A stretch of 64,000 nucleotides of DNA from Bacillota bacterium (GCA_023459875.1 JAEWRY010000007.1:124001-188000); one strand, 5' to 3'. Shown: positions 8,065 to 17,442, counted from the stretch's first letter. Made by a program: numbers and translations. Notes: a model not told the origin generated them from the sequence alone.

Positions 8065-9351
8065 TCAGTTTGCCTCCGACATGATTTTGATGATCTCCCT
8101 GTCCGTTTCCCGCATCCCGTCCGCGCCCAGGCGGCTGATGTTTCGCAGCGTGTTCTCCACCCCTTTGGAAACCAGTCCCTCGCCGCCGTAGAACTGCTGT
8201 CCCATCATAAACATCTGCCAACCGAGGATGCCGGCGTCCACTGCCAAGGCGATCTTAGCCGCGCAGGAGGGTTTGGCCCCGTCGCAGACAATGCCGGATG
8301 CGATCGCCAGGGCGTTCACCAGAGTGTGGGAAATCTCCTCCAGCCCCCCGCCGTTCAGGTAGGCGATGCCGCATCCGGCACCGCACCCGGCGCTGACCGC
8401 GCCGCAGTAAGCGGACAGCCGCCCCATGCCGGATTTCTGGTGGATGGCGGCGAGGTTCGAGAGCACCAGCGCGCGGCAGAGCTTATCCTCGGAAGCGCCC
8501 AACTCCCTGGCGTATTCCACCACCGGTACCGAAACGGTGATGCCCTGGTTGCCGCTGCCGGAGTTAATGATAACCGGCAGGTCGCAGCCGCTCATCCGGG
8601 CGTCGCTGCCGGCGGCGGCCTTGGCGCGCGCGCGGTTCTTGATGTCATTTCCAAAGCTTTTGAGAATGACGCTGCCGATATTGGCGCCCCAGTCGCCGCG
8701 CAGGCCTTCCTCCGCGATGGCGCAGTTGTATTCGATCTGCCGCTCTATGACCTGGTAAACGTCGCCGAGATCCACTGTATCGGCAAAATCCACGATATCC
8801 CGGATGGTCAGCAGACCGCGGTCGGCATCCGGTGCGGCTTCCGGTGATTGAGTTTTCATTCCGTGCTCAAAGAGGACCGTTCCGTCCCGCTCCAGCAAGA
8901 CGATATTGGTGTGACTGCCGGAGAGACGCGCGCGGGCTGTGTGTTCGCCGGCGAGTAGGGTAACGAGGATATCCAGCGCTTCGCCGTCCTCCAGCAGAGA
9001 AACCGTGACCGGCGTACCCACGAGGAAACCGCGCAGGGCCTTCTTTTGCCCAGGCGTCACCGAGGAGATGACTTCCAGCGCGGCATTCTCATCGCCGAAG
9101 ACGATGCCCGCGGCTGCGGCGGCCCCGATGCCGGTCAAGCCGCCGGTGTTCGGAACGACAACGCTCTTGGCGTTTTTTATTATGTTGCCGCTCACCTGGA
9201 CGAGCACATACTCCGGCACAGCGCCGAGCAGGGCGCGCGCCTTGGCCGCGCAGTAGGCAACAGCGATGGGCTCTGTACAGCCGGAGGCAGGGACCAGCTC
9301 TTCTTTCAGAATCCGGACGTAGGCCTGATACTTGGGATCGTTGCGTTCCAT
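8065..9351 (-). CDS. cyuA: L-cysteine desulfidase / UPF0597 (CyuA-like) family protein
   Basis: A 428-residue protein of the UPF0597 (CyuA/YhaM) family, related to the iron-sulfur L-serine dehydratase alpha chain. The N-terminal GCTEP motif, NTGGLTGIGAAAAAG, INSGSGNQGITVSVPV and the cysteine-rich C-terminal half (SAGCGAGCGIAYL, GIVCDGAKPSC) are visible and include plausible [4Fe-4S] ligands. CyuA converts cysteine to pyruvate, ammonia and sulfide. It lies between an M20 hydrolase and an S9 peptidase on the same strand, so it may complete catabolism of released amino acids. Serine rather than cysteine as substrate remains possible. Confidence 0.85.
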   Translation of the reverse strand: MERNDPKYQAYVRILKEELVPASGCTEPIAVAYCAAKARALLGAVPEYVLVQVSGNIIKNAKSVVVPNTGGLTGIGAAAAAGIVFGDENAALEVISSVTPGQKKALRGFLVGTPVTVSLLEDGEALDILVTLLAGEHTARARLSGSHTNIVLLERDGTVLFEHGMKTQSPEAAPDADRGLLTIRDIVDFADTVDLGDVYQVIERQIEYNCAIAEEGLRGDWGANIGSVILKSFGNDIKNRARAKAAAGSDARMSGCDLPVIINSGSGNQGITVSVPVVEYARELGASEDKLCRALVLSNLAAIHQKSGMGRLSAYCGAVSAGCGAGCGIAYLNGGGLEEISHTLVNALAIASGIVCDGAKPSCAAKIALAVDAGILGWQMFMMGQQFYGGEGLVSKGVENTLRNISRLGADGMRETDREIIKIMSEAN

Positions 9352-9476
9352 ACGTAAGCCGCCTTTAATAATTTTACAGGCCGCATATGCTCCGTTTCTG
9401 CGCGGCTCAATCGGAAATCGTTTATTTTATGTCCGCTGAATAAAACAAAAGAGCGTTTTTGCTGCCTGAAATGGCA

Positions 9477-11450
9477 TTATTTCAGTCTGTCGCCGAACCA
9501 CTTGGTAATCTCCTGCAGACGTCTCACCCTGTGAGCCGGCTTGCCCGAGCGGGAGAGGTCATGGCATTCTCCGCGGAACACGCACATACGGGCTTCGACG
9601 CCAAGACGCCGCAGGGCGGCGAACATCTGGTAGCCCTCTGGGACGCAGCAGCGGTAGTCCTGGTCGGAGTGGATGAAAAGCGTGGGCGTTTTGGCCTTAT
9701 CGGCATAGCGCAGGGGGGATTGCCGCCAAATCTTTTCCGGATCGCTCCAGAGGTCGGCATCCATCTGGTCCACGCCGAAGCTCATGCCGATGTCGCTCAG
9801 GCCAATGAAACTCAGCCAGCTGGCGATGGAACGCTCGCTGACGGCAGCCTTGAACCGATCGGTATGCCCGATGATCCAGTTGGTCATAAATCCGCCGTAG
9901 GACCCCCCGGTGACGCCAAGGCGGTTTTTGTCGATGGCGGGGTATTTTTCAAGGCACAGGTCGGTGAACTGTATGACGTTGTTGCAGTCGTACGTACCGT
10001 AGTTTCCGCGTATGGCGGCAAAGGCGTTTCCCTTTCCCTCACTGCCCCGTGGATTGCAGAACAGAACAAAATAGCCCTGCCCGGCCAGATACTGCAGGTC
10101 GTTGAAAAAAACAGTTCCGAACGCGCCTTTGGGTCCGCCGTGGATCACGAGGATCGCCGGATATTTTTTCCTCTCGTCGTACTCAAAGGGAAGAAGCACC
10201 CATCCGTCGATCGTGAAACCGTCCGCCTCGGTGAAGGAGACGTTCTGAGGTCTTGCCACGTAGTAATTTGTATAGGTCTCCTCGTTAAATGAGGTAATCC
10301 TGGTTAACTCGTTTTTCCCTTCGTCCCGCGTATATAATTCTTGAAGCCGCTGGCCCATCATGCCGACGAAAATGATTCCCTTTGGCCCCACGTCGAAGCA
10401 GTCCACGCCACCCTCCTCTTCCACAACGCGGGTTATCTTCCCGGAGGCGTCCAGTCTGCCCAGGCAGCCGTCGTGATTCACAACGCCGGTAAAATAGAGG
10501 CTGCCTGCGTATGCCTTGAAGGTGATGCCTCCGCCAAGTCTGGTATCTCCGAGAATCACGTTGCAGACATTACAGTCGTACTCATTTAAAACGGCGAGCT
10601 TGCCGGAAGAAAGCTCCACGGTATAAAACCACGGGTTGGTGTAATACCCGAAAGCTTTCTGATCCGAGCCGGAAAAAACAACGGTGCCGTCGTTTAAAAA
10701 GTCGGCCTGAGCGATGGCATAGTCCGGCGCCAGCAGCGTTCTGGTCTCTCCCGTTGAAAGGCTGTATAAATACAGGCCGGTCATTCTTTCTTCGGTATGG
10801 AGAAATTGGAAACCGAAATATAAAATGCGGTCCCCGCGGGGGCTGAGCCGGAAGCCGATTACCTGAAACAGCGGCCCGGTCACGGGAACGACTGCTTTTG
10901 TTTTAATATTGAATATGTATAGGCGCGTCCTTCTCTTATTGGTAAAGCCCGCCCCGTTCGACCACCAGGGCAGTTCGTCTACCACCTGAACGTCTTTTTC
11001 TTCTTTCTCCTTGCCGGAGAGCTCTGAAAGATTCGCTCTGCCCCCCTCGAACACGGCGGATACGATAATGTTCCCATCGCCCGATTGGCAGAATTCCTTC
11101 ACCTTCAGGGGGATGGCGAACGCCTCCTCGGCCTCGCCGCCATGGATGGAAATGCGGTAAAAAACAGTGAGGTCAGGATTTTCCTCCATCTGCTTTTTAT
11201 ATTTTTCGCTTCTCGCCCCGGGGAAAAGAATCGTTTCGCTGTCCTGCCACACAAAGTTTCTTTCTTCTCCCATGGTGGTGAGGCGTTTTACACTGCCCGT
11301 TGCGGACTCGTAAAGATAAATAAAGGCGTTGTAGCCGTTCATTTCGTTCAGGCCGTTGTTGACAAACGCCGCGAAGCGGCCGTCGGGAGACCATTTCACG
11401 TCCGAAAGGGAGCGGTAGCTTTTAAACTGGTCCAGCTTCAGTGCTTCCAC
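9477..11450 (-). CDS. S9 family prolyl oligopeptidase / acylaminoacyl-peptidase
   Basis: A 657-residue protein with an N-terminal beta-propeller-like region and a C-terminal alpha/beta-hydrolase domain. The catalytic triad is readable: Ser517 in GGSYGGFMTNW, Asp598 in HSDQDYRC and His630 in GECHDLSRSG. No signal peptide is seen, so it probably trims oligopeptides or acyl-peptides in the cytoplasm. Start: GTG 11450 is chosen over GTG 11459 because the GGAG site is too close to the latter and because the resulting N terminus aligns residue for residue with the paralogue at 50925-52937. The downstream His region and the whole triad match that paralogue closely. Confidence 0.9.
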   Translation of the reverse strand: MEALKLDQFKSYRSLSDVKWSPDGRFAAFVNNGLNEMNGYNAFIYLYESATGSVKRLTTMGEERNFVWQDSETILFPGARSEKYKKQMEENPDLTVFYRISIHGGEAEEAFAIPLKVKEFCQSGDGNIIVSAVFEGGRANLSELSGKEKEEKDVQVVDELPWWSNGAGFTNKRRTRLYIFNIKTKAVVPVTGPLFQVIGFRLSPRGDRILYFGFQFLHTEERMTGLYLYSLSTGETRTLLAPDYAIAQADFLNDGTVVFSGSDQKAFGYYTNPWFYTVELSSGKLAVLNEYDCNVCNVILGDTRLGGGITFKAYAGSLYFTGVVNHDGCLGRLDASGKITRVVEEEGGVDCFDVGPKGIIFVGMMGQRLQELYTRDEGKNELTRITSFNEETYTNYYVARPQNVSFTEADGFTIDGWVLLPFEYDERKKYPAILVIHGGPKGAFGTVFFNDLQYLAGQGYFVLFCNPRGSEGKGNAFAAIRGNYGTYDCNNVIQFTDLCLEKYPAIDKNRLGVTGGSYGGFMTNWIIGHTDRFKAAVSERSIASWLSFIGLSDIGMSFGVDQMDADLWSDPEKIWRQSPLRYADKAKTPTLFIHSDQDYRCCVPEGYQMFAALRRLGVEARMCVFRGECHDLSRSGKPAHRVRRLQEITKWFGDRLK

Positions 11451-11502
11451 AAAACTCACTCTCCTTTAGTTTTCTTCGTATTAAACGGACAAACACCCCT
11501 TT

Positions 11503-12615
11503 TTACTTGTCTGTCCGGTATTTCTCCACCTTATCCCAGTCGATCGTCACGCCAAGGCCTGGTAAGTCGGCGCAATAAGCAAAGCCGTCCTTGACGGGAA
11601 GCGGTTCTTCTATGATGTCGTCGGCAAAATAGGTACTCCCGATGAGGTCGCTCGGCTGGCTGATCACCGGGGCCGCCATCGCCAGGTGCCGTGCTGCCGC
11701 CGTTCCCACTCCCAGCTCCGGCATGCTCCCGATGCAGAAGCCTGTGCCGGAGAGATCGCACAAATCAGCCATCATTCTGGCGTTGTATAAGCCTCCCGCT
11801 TCGCTCACATATACGTTCATGAGATCGGCGATTCCGCCGTGGATAGCATCCAGCGCGTCTCTCGGGTCCCACACCGATTCGTCGGCCATGATGGGGACTC
11901 TTGAGCGCTCCCGGAGAAACTTAAGGCCCTCAAAGTCCCGCGGACCCAGCGGCTGTTCTAGGGATATAACCCCCAAATCATACAACTTTTCCGAAAGGCT
12001 CAGCACGGTCTTCGGCTCGTGAAAGGCCATGTTGGCGTCCACCCGGATGAAAATGGACTCGCCGTAAGCTTTACGCACTTCCGCCACCGCCTTCAGGTCC
12101 TCACCGTAGTCGGCGCCGATTTTAAGCTTAAAGGCCCGGTAACCTTTGCCGTAATAATTCGAAATCTGCTCCAGGCGTTCCGTCACGGTACCCATACCCA
12201 CCGACCTGGAAACCGGAGCACGGTCCCTGAGCCTGCCGCCCAGCAGCTGATAGGCCGGTATGCCGAGAAGCCTGCCGATGAGATCATACATGGCCATCTC
12301 AATCCCGGCCTTGAGGCAGTATGCCTCTCTGCTCCAGCTCACGGCGGCGTCCATGGCTTTGCGTGCGGCGGTGACCCCAAAAACGTCCAATCCGATGACC
12401 GCATTTTTCAGGCGTTCGCCCGCGCCGCGGATGAGCCCGGACGCGCCCATATCCCAGATGGAGGAAACCTCGCCGAATCCGCACGCGCCGTCCTGGCCGC
12501 GCAGCACAACCAGCGCCGCGTCGGCAAACGCGTGGGCTCCAAGCGCGGTGTGCCATCTCTTCCCGTAATCCCGGGGTACTTGAAGTGGGATAAATTCTAT
12601 CTCTTGAATGGTCAT
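11503..12615 (-). CDS. Enolase-superfamily (muconate lactonizing/mandelate racemase group) enzyme
   Basis: A 370-residue protein of the MLE subgroup. The second-strand KxK is present (FKLKIG, Lys163 and Lys165) and the three metal ligands are Asp193 (RVDAN), Glu220 (SLEQPL) and Asp245 (MADES). The sixth-strand catalytic Lys usual in dipeptide epimerases and MLEs is replaced by Tyr269 (DLMNVYVSEAGG). The family abstracts a proton alpha to a carboxylate, giving racemisation, epimerisation or dehydration. With peptidase neighbours a dipeptide or amino-acid substrate is plausible, but the Tyr argues against a standard dipeptide epimerase. ATG 12615 has GGGAG at 7 bases. Confidence 0.85.
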   Translation of the reverse strand: MTIQEIEFIPLQVPRDYGKRWHTALGAHAFADAALVVLRGQDGACGFGEVSSIWDMGASGLIRGAGERLKNAVIGLDVFGVTAARKAMDAAVSWSREAYCLKAGIEMAMYDLIGRLLGIPAYQLLGGRLRDRAPVSRSVGMGTVTERLEQISNYYGKGYRAFKLKIGADYGEDLKAVAEVRKAYGESIFIRVDANMAFHEPKTVLSLSEKLYDLGVISLEQPLGPRDFEGLKFLRERSRVPIMADESVWDPRDALDAIHGGIADLMNVYVSEAGGLYNARMMADLCDLSGTGFCIGSMPELGVGTAAARHLAMAAPVISQPSDLIGSTYFADDIIEEPLPVKDGFAYCADLPGLGVTIDWDKVEKYRTDK

Positions 12616-12668
12616 CACAATGCTCCCTTTTACGTGGATTCTGTACTCTGCCTTTTGGCGCAGTCACA

Positions 12669-12703
12669 GGAGCGCCGGGAGGAGAAGATCGTCCCGGCGC
12701 TCC
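12669..12703. terminator. Strong intercistronic hairpin between abgT and the enolase-superfamily gene
   Basis: GGAGCGCCGGGA and TCCCGGCGCTCC form a perfect 12-bp stem with an 11-base loop. No T-run follows on the minus strand, so it may be a weak terminator or an mRNA-stability element that lowers expression of the downstream gene. Confidence 0.5.
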
Positions 12704-12736
12704 CGGAATGCGTTCGGGGGGAAGCAGGATTTAAGC

Positions 12737-14281
12737 TCAATATACTCCGAAGGGCGCTCCCGTCAGGAAGTAAACCGCGAAATAGATGATCCAGGTGATC
12801 CCGTAAAACAGCGAGTAAGGAATCAGCAGACTCATAAGGGTGCCAATGCCGGCTTTTTCGTCGTACTCCTGCGCCATGCCGACCAGCAGCGCGAAATAAG
12901 CCATCAGCGGCGTCACCGAGTTAACGATACTGTCGCCCACTCTGTAGGCCGCCTGAATGATAGCGGGGTTATAATTGAGCAGCATAAACATGGGGACGAA
13001 GATCGGTGCCATAAGAGTCCATTTTGCCGAGCTGCTGGCAACGAAAAGATCGACCACGGCGAAGAGTACGATGCACAAAATGAAGAGAAGAAGCGGAGGA
13101 ATACCACTGCTGCTGATCATTTCCGCGCCGTTCACCGCCATGATGAGGCCGAGATTGCTCTTTCCGAAATAGGCGATAAACTGCCCGGCAAACACGCAAA
13201 GTACGATGAAGGGCGCCACGGTGACCATCGCCTTTGTGCAGGACTTGCCGAAGTCTTTTGTGGTTTTAAAGACGCCCGTCAGTTTACCGTAATAGAGTCC
13301 GGGAAGGCCCAGAAGCAAAGTAAGAGCTACGATGATGGAGCTCAGGCTGTTTTTACTGGATAAGAACAGCGAGGTACCGGTTTCGTCCTTTAGGACGCCC
13401 CAGGGGGTCATGGTGCCGAACGCGAGCACGGCGATAATCACCAGCAGGAGGATGCCGGTCTTTTTCATTGCTTTCTTTTCCACGGGAGAAAGACGGTAAG
13501 CCTCAAGATTCACCTTCGGCGCGGTTGCGCTGCCCTTCCATTTTCCCATACGCGGTTCCAGCAGCCGCTCGGTGACAATGACCGAAACCGGCGTGAGCAC
13601 AAACACCGCAATGGCGAAGAAATACCAGCAGCAGGCGGGACTGATGGTGAAATTGGGATTGAGCAGCTGGGCGGCGGAGATGGTGATAGAAGTTATGGTG
13701 GCGTCGCCGACGCCCACCAGGAGGTTTGCCGCCATGCCGGACGCGCAGGCCGCGTATGCGCAGCACATGCCCACAAGGGGGTGCCTGTCGCTGGCCACAA
13801 ACAGCATTGCCGCGAGGGGGGGCAGGATGATAAACCCGGTGTCGGACATGAAATTGGCCATAATGCCGAGAAAGACGATCATCGTTGTGAGCGCGTGCTT
13901 ATTGACCCGCAGTCCGAGACTGATAAAGACGGCGTTAAACAAGCCCGAATCCTGCAAAAGGCCCATGCCTACCATAATCACAAGGGTAACGCCCAAAGGC
14001 GCGAACGATGTCACATTTGATATGAAATTCTGGAATATGTATTGGACGCCCGGCTGGCTGACCAGGTTAAAAACGCTGATCGTATCGCCGGTGCTGGGAT
14101 GTATGACCGACCAGCCCAGCACAGCGCCGATCCAAGAAAGGGCAACCGCAATCACAGTGAGAATTATAAAGAGCACAACAGGATGGGGAAGCTTATTACC
14201 CAGTACTTCCGTTTTATCGAGGAACCGATCGAACAAGCTTTTCTTTTTTTCCGGCAGTTTCATTTCAACACCTTCTGGCAT
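12737..14281 (-). CDS. abgT: AbgT family transporter
   Basis: A 514-residue polytopic membrane protein with about 11-12 hydrophobic segments. AbgT-family stretches include KLPHPVVLFIILTV, FISNVTSFAPLGVTLVIMVG, MANFMSDTGFIILPPLAAM and FVASSSAKWTLMAPIFVPM. Characterised members take up p-aminobenzoyl-glutamate or export sulfonamides. An AbgB-like amidohydrolase is encoded at 60304-61743, though far away. ATG 14281 is used rather than the in-frame TTG at 14287; AAGGGGG sits 8 bases upstream. It lies downstream of the YheO-type regulator on the same strand, and an uptake role for small peptides or acyl-glutamates is inferred. Confidence 0.9.
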   Translation of the reverse strand: MPEGVEMKLPEKKKSLFDRFLDKTEVLGNKLPHPVVLFIILTVIAVALSWIGAVLGWSVIHPSTGDTISVFNLVSQPGVQYIFQNFISNVTSFAPLGVTLVIMVGMGLLQDSGLFNAVFISLGLRVNKHALTTMIVFLGIMANFMSDTGFIILPPLAAMLFVASDRHPLVGMCCAYAACASGMAANLLVGVGDATITSITISAAQLLNPNFTISPACCWYFFAIAVFVLTPVSVIVTERLLEPRMGKWKGSATAPKVNLEAYRLSPVEKKAMKKTGILLLVIIAVLAFGTMTPWGVLKDETGTSLFLSSKNSLSSIIVALTLLLGLPGLYYGKLTGVFKTTKDFGKSCTKAMVTVAPFIVLCVFAGQFIAYFGKSNLGLIMAVNGAEMISSSGIPPLLLFILCIVLFAVVDLFVASSSAKWTLMAPIFVPMFMLLNYNPAIIQAAYRVGDSIVNSVTPLMAYFALLVGMAQEYDEKAGIGTLMSLLIPYSLFYGITWIIYFAVYFLTGAPFGVY

Positions 14282-14315
14282 GCGCAAATCCCCCTTTCAT
14301 ATAACAAAGCGAATT

Positions 14316-14960
14316 TCAGTTGTTTTCTCTTTTCCCGTCTTCCAAATAGTTATATAGCGTGTATTTTGAAATATCATAGACTTTGGCAATTTTATCAGCG
14401 GATTTTTTGATCAGAAACGCCCCCTTGCGCTCCAGAAATTCAAGCCCGTTGATTTTGTCTTCGCGGCTCATGTGAACTACGGGAATTCCGACATAATCAA
14501 TCGATTGCCAGATTAACGCATCCAGCAATTCATTTATGTCATTGGTAATCACCTCCTTGGTTTCCTGACTCGTACTGTTGCCGGTTATGGTCCGAATTGT
14601 GCTTTCCGCCATTTTTAAGTCCGTGATATCAAAATTGATGCACAGGGACCCGATCGCGGCCCCTGAATCGTCCCTGAGATAGACCGTGGAAGATTTCAGG
14701 ATCTTGCCTTCCTTTGTCTGCGTAATATAGGAGTATTTGTCGTCGCCTCCTGTCGAGCCTTTCATGACCTCCAGGCCTAAATTTGTGCTGCTGTCGCCCA
14801 CCTTCCGGCCTGTGATCTGGCCGTTTTCGATGGCGACAATCGTGTGGTCGAAGGGCTGCTCATAATCGTGCAGCACCACCTCGCATTTTTCGCCGAATTC
14901 GGCCGCGATGCCCTTTGCCAGCCTGTTGAAAACTTCAAATTCGTCCCTTATTTTTTTCAT
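14316..14960 (-). CDS. YheO-type PAS/helix-turn-helix transcriptional regulator
   Basis: A 214-residue protein with an N-terminal YheO-like PAS domain (CEVVLHDYEQPFDHTIVAI, then ITGRKVGDSST) and a C-terminal helix-turn-helix (GAFLIKKSADKIAKVYDIS, followed by YTLYNYL). Such proteins bind small ligands and regulate adjacent catabolic genes. ATG 14960 follows GGGAGA by 10 bases; the longer TTG start at 14978 overlaps that site. It is transcribed ahead of abgT and divergently from ridA, so both flanking units are candidate targets. A paralogue sits at 46752-47402 in the F420-linked region. Confidence 0.85.
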   Translation of the reverse strand: MKKIRDEFEVFNRLAKGIAAEFGEKCEVVLHDYEQPFDHTIVAIENGQITGRKVGDSSTNLGLEVMKGSTGGDDKYSYITQTKEGKILKSSTVYLRDDSGAAIGSLCINFDITDLKMAESTIRTITGNSTSQETKEVITNDINELLDALIWQSIDYVGIPVVHMSREDKINGLEFLERKGAFLIKKSADKIAKVYDISKYTLYNYLEDGKRENN

Positions 14961-15086
14961 ACTGATAGATTCTCCCAATTATGTTTATTCCAGCTTTGCC
15001 GCTGATTTCTGTCATTATCTTATCAGAAATTTTTCCAGTTGTCCATAAAAATTTTGTTAGATTGATAAAATTTTTATTGAATTATA

Positions 15087-15116
15087 TTTACAAGCCGACA
15101 TAGACTGTGATATATT
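15087..15116 (+). promoter_or_regulatory. Putative promoter for ridA-creatininase operon
   Basis: TTTACA at 15087-15092 and TATATT at 15111-15116 are 18 bases apart in the AT-rich 265-base divergent interval between the YheO-type regulator and ridA. Nothing else gene-like is seen in the interval. Confidence 0.4.
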
Positions 15117-15225
15117 ATTCCTGTTAAAAAGAGGAATTTCCGCCCGCGCTTTTCTGGTAAAAACCGGCTGAAAGTATCCCTCATTCTGTTTTTATCAACC
15201 GAATAAAAGAAAAGGAGCGCAAAAA

Positions 15226-15708
15226 GTGGATATATATGAAAAGCTGGAACATATGGGTATCGTAATCCCCCCCGCCGGAAAACCGACGGGCGCTTTTTCT
15301 CCGCTGGTGAGAGCGGGCGATCTGGTGTTCACCTCCGGGCAGACGCCCAGGAGAGGCGGCGTTTTGTGCTGCACAGGCCGGCTGGGCGATACTGTCACGG
15401 TAGAGCAGGGAATCCTCGCCGCCAGACAGTGCGCCGTTAACTGCCTGGCGCTCATTAACGATCTGGGGGGCGGGCTTGACAAGATCGAACAAATCGTGCG
15501 AGTGACTGGATATGTGAACTGCACGCCGGATTTCTTCCTGCAGACACAGGTCATCGACGGCGCGTCGGAATTCCTGGTGGCCTTGCTTGGGGAAAAAGGT
15601 GCCCACGCCCGCAGCGCCATCGGCGTGTGCGCTCTTCCGGGAAACGCCCCCTGCGAGCTGGAAATGATCGTGCGCATCAGAAATGAATCCTATACGGAAG
15701 CAGGGTGA
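15226..15708 (+). CDS. RidA family protein (reactive intermediate deaminase-like)
   Basis: A 160-residue protein of the RidA/YjgF/UK114 superfamily, in the longer subgroup. Family elements are GDLVFTSGQTP, a central helix (AARQCAVNCLALI) and the C-terminal ARSAIGVCALPGNAPCELE, which holds the conserved Arg that binds substrate carboxylates. RidA hydrolyses enamines and imines formed by PLP enzymes; long paralogues often deaminate specific pathway intermediates. The GTG start at 15226 is preceded by AAAGGAG. Its stop codon overlaps the GTG start of the creatininase-family gene, so the two are probably co-translated and act on the same substrate. Confidence 0.9.
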   Translation: MDIYEKLEHMGIVIPPAGKPTGAFSPLVRAGDLVFTSGQTPRRGGVLCCTGRLGDTVTVEQGILAARQCAVNCLALINDLGGGLDKIEQIVRVTGYVNCTPDFFLQTQVIDGASEFLVALLGEKGAHARSAIGVCALPGNAPCELEMIVRIRNESYTEAG

Positions 15709-16478
15709 ACGAAATGCTGATCAGGTGGTATGAGTTAACGAAGGATGAATTCGAACCGTATAAAAGCAATGCTGTTGTCGCCATAAATTTTGCCTCCACG
15801 GAACAGCACTCCACCTTTTTGCCGGTGGGCACCGACGGCTTTCTGGGCGAGAGCGTTCTTTTGGAAGGCGCGCGCGGAGCGAAGGGGAACGTGCTTGTTT
15901 TGCCGAACGTATACTATGGCTACTCTCCCCACCACCGGTTCGCGCCGGGATATGTGACGATCGGGCAGAGTACGCTCATCGCTTACGCGCGGGATCTCTG
16001 CGCCAGTGTCGCCGAGCAGGGCTTCCGAAAAATGGTGATTGTCAATTCCCACGGCGGAAATCAGAGCTACCTCTCCTGCGTGGTCAACGAGATCGGTGAG
16101 AAATACGAAAACACATTCCGGCTGGTTGAATTAAAATACTGGGACCTGATCGCCGAAACCATCGCGGAATACCGCGAGTCCTCTCCGGGTGGTATGGGCC
16201 ACGCCTGTGAGTTCGAGACCTCGCTCATGATGTATCTTCGGCCTGATCTTGTTTCAAAGGATAAAATATTCGAATGCGAAGCGCCCGCGGGGGACCCTTG
16301 GTATCAGCCCGGTTTCTTTACCCAAAAGAAATACATAAAATTTGAAAGCTTTAATAAATATAACGAAAACGGAAACATCGGACAGCCCCATCTGGCGACG
16401 GCCGAGAAGGGCAGACTATTCTTTGAGGCCGCCGCCGGTAAACTCGCGGAATTTTTCGATTACTTCGCAGTAAAATAA
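15705..16478 (+). CDS. Creatininase family amidohydrolase
   Basis: A 257-residue protein of the creatininase/mycofactocin-peptidase-like superfamily. The metal-binding residues are visible in STEQHSTFLPVGTD, VNSHGGNQ and GHACEFETSLMM. The family opens amide rings or cleaves amides with a di-metal centre (creatininase, formamidopyrimidine hydrolases, MftE peptidase). Coupling to RidA suggests a pathway releasing an enamine or imine from a cyclic amide or ureide. Start: GTG 15705 or ATG 15714 are both reasonable; GTG gives the overlap with ridA. The precise substrate is unknown. Confidence 0.85.
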   Translation: MNEMLIRWYELTKDEFEPYKSNAVVAINFASTEQHSTFLPVGTDGFLGESVLLEGARGAKGNVLVLPNVYYGYSPHHRFAPGYVTIGQSTLIAYARDLCASVAEQGFRKMVIVNSHGGNQSYLSCVVNEIGEKYENTFRLVELKYWDLIAETIAEYRESSPGGMGHACEFETSLMMYLRPDLVSKDKIFECEAPAGDPWYQPGFFTQKKYIKFESFNKYNENGNIGQPHLATAEKGRLFFEAAAGKLAEFFDYFAVK

Positions 16479-16536
16479 CAAAGCGCCAACCTTCACAGCC
16501 GTTCCGCCCGGGTATTGAATGAGAGAGGTATAAAAT

Positions 16537-17355
16537 ATGTATGCCTTCCAGTTCTACCACTACTCCAGAGACCGCGTTGCAAGCAACCATTTTCACGACG
16601 GTTTTGAACTGTTCCTGCCCGTGACCGGCGGGGGGCATCTTTTCATCCAGGATACCTGTTACAGCCTGCAGAAGGGAGTCTTGTACTGCATCAAGCCCTT
16701 TGAGCTCCACCACTGCTTCTGTAAGGAAGAGGACGAGACTGACCGCTATGTGCTGTATATGCCGATGGAAACTCTGGAGGGCATGTCAACCTCCGCAACG
16801 GATTTTATCAACGTGTTTCAGGATTCCCCCCGCTGCTCGGTTCTCGGCGAGAATTCCATGAAGAGATTCCAGCTGTTCGAGCAGGAGCTGGAGCGAACCG
16901 GGAATCGCGATTTCGGAGACGACGTGAAGCGGCAGCTTTTCTTTCAGAGCTTTGTGCTGACGATTGCCAGATGGATGCGAAGCAAGGAATCAGGCGAAAT
17001 TGTGGCACACTCGGAGGACAGCAAGCGGATCGTGCCCATTCTGCGGTATATCCATAAAAACATCGCGGGGAATCTCTCCCTCGAAACAATTTCCCATGAG
17101 TTTTATCTCAGCAAATCCCGCCTGAATCAGATTTTTAAAAGCTCCACCGGGTTTTCGGTCGGAGAGTACATCATTACCTGCCGGATCAAAAGAGCCTGTA
17201 TTCTTCTCAAAAGCAACATTCCCATTCAGGAAATCAGCAGTGCCACGGGGTTCGGAGACCCCACCCATTTTAACCGGACCTTCAAAAAGCGCATGGGCGT
17301 CACCCCCGGTGCTTATCAAAAAACAGCGATAAAAAATTTAAAACCAGAAATTTGA
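16537..17355 (+). CDS. AraC family transcriptional regulator
   Basis: A 272-residue regulator with an N-terminal cupin-like sensing domain (FHDGFELFLPVTGGGHLF) and a C-terminal pair of helix-turn-helix motifs typical of AraC (LSLETISHEFYLSKSRLNQI, then IQEISSATGFGDPTHFNRTF and the RMGVTPGAYQK end). It follows the ridA-creatininase pair on the same strand after 58 bases and likely activates it in response to the substrate or product. The effector cannot be predicted. Confidence 0.9.
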   Translation: MYAFQFYHYSRDRVASNHFHDGFELFLPVTGGGHLFIQDTCYSLQKGVLYCIKPFELHHCFCKEEDETDRYVLYMPMETLEGMSTSATDFINVFQDSPRCSVLGENSMKRFQLFEQELERTGNRDFGDDVKRQLFFQSFVLTIARWMRSKESGEIVAHSEDSKRIVPILRYIHKNIAGNLSLETISHEFYLSKSRLNQIFKSSTGFSVGEYIITCRIKRACILLKSNIPIQEISSATGFGDPTHFNRTFKKRMGVTPGAYQKTAIKNLKPEI

Positions 17356-17375
17356 CTCATGAATGTCTATTCCGT

Positions 17376-17409
17376 TCAAGGGAGTGTTGCGCAGGCAATA
17401 CTCCCTTGA
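17376..17409. terminator. Hairpin between converging araC-type and korC genes
   Basis: TCAAGGGAGTGTTGC pairs with GCAATACTCCCTTGA (15 bp with one G-T pair) around a GCAG loop. No long T-run is present on either side, but the position between converging genes supports a terminator function. Confidence 0.6.
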
Positions 17410-17442
17410 CGCATAAAAGGGGAAAATCATCAGAGCGGCGCC

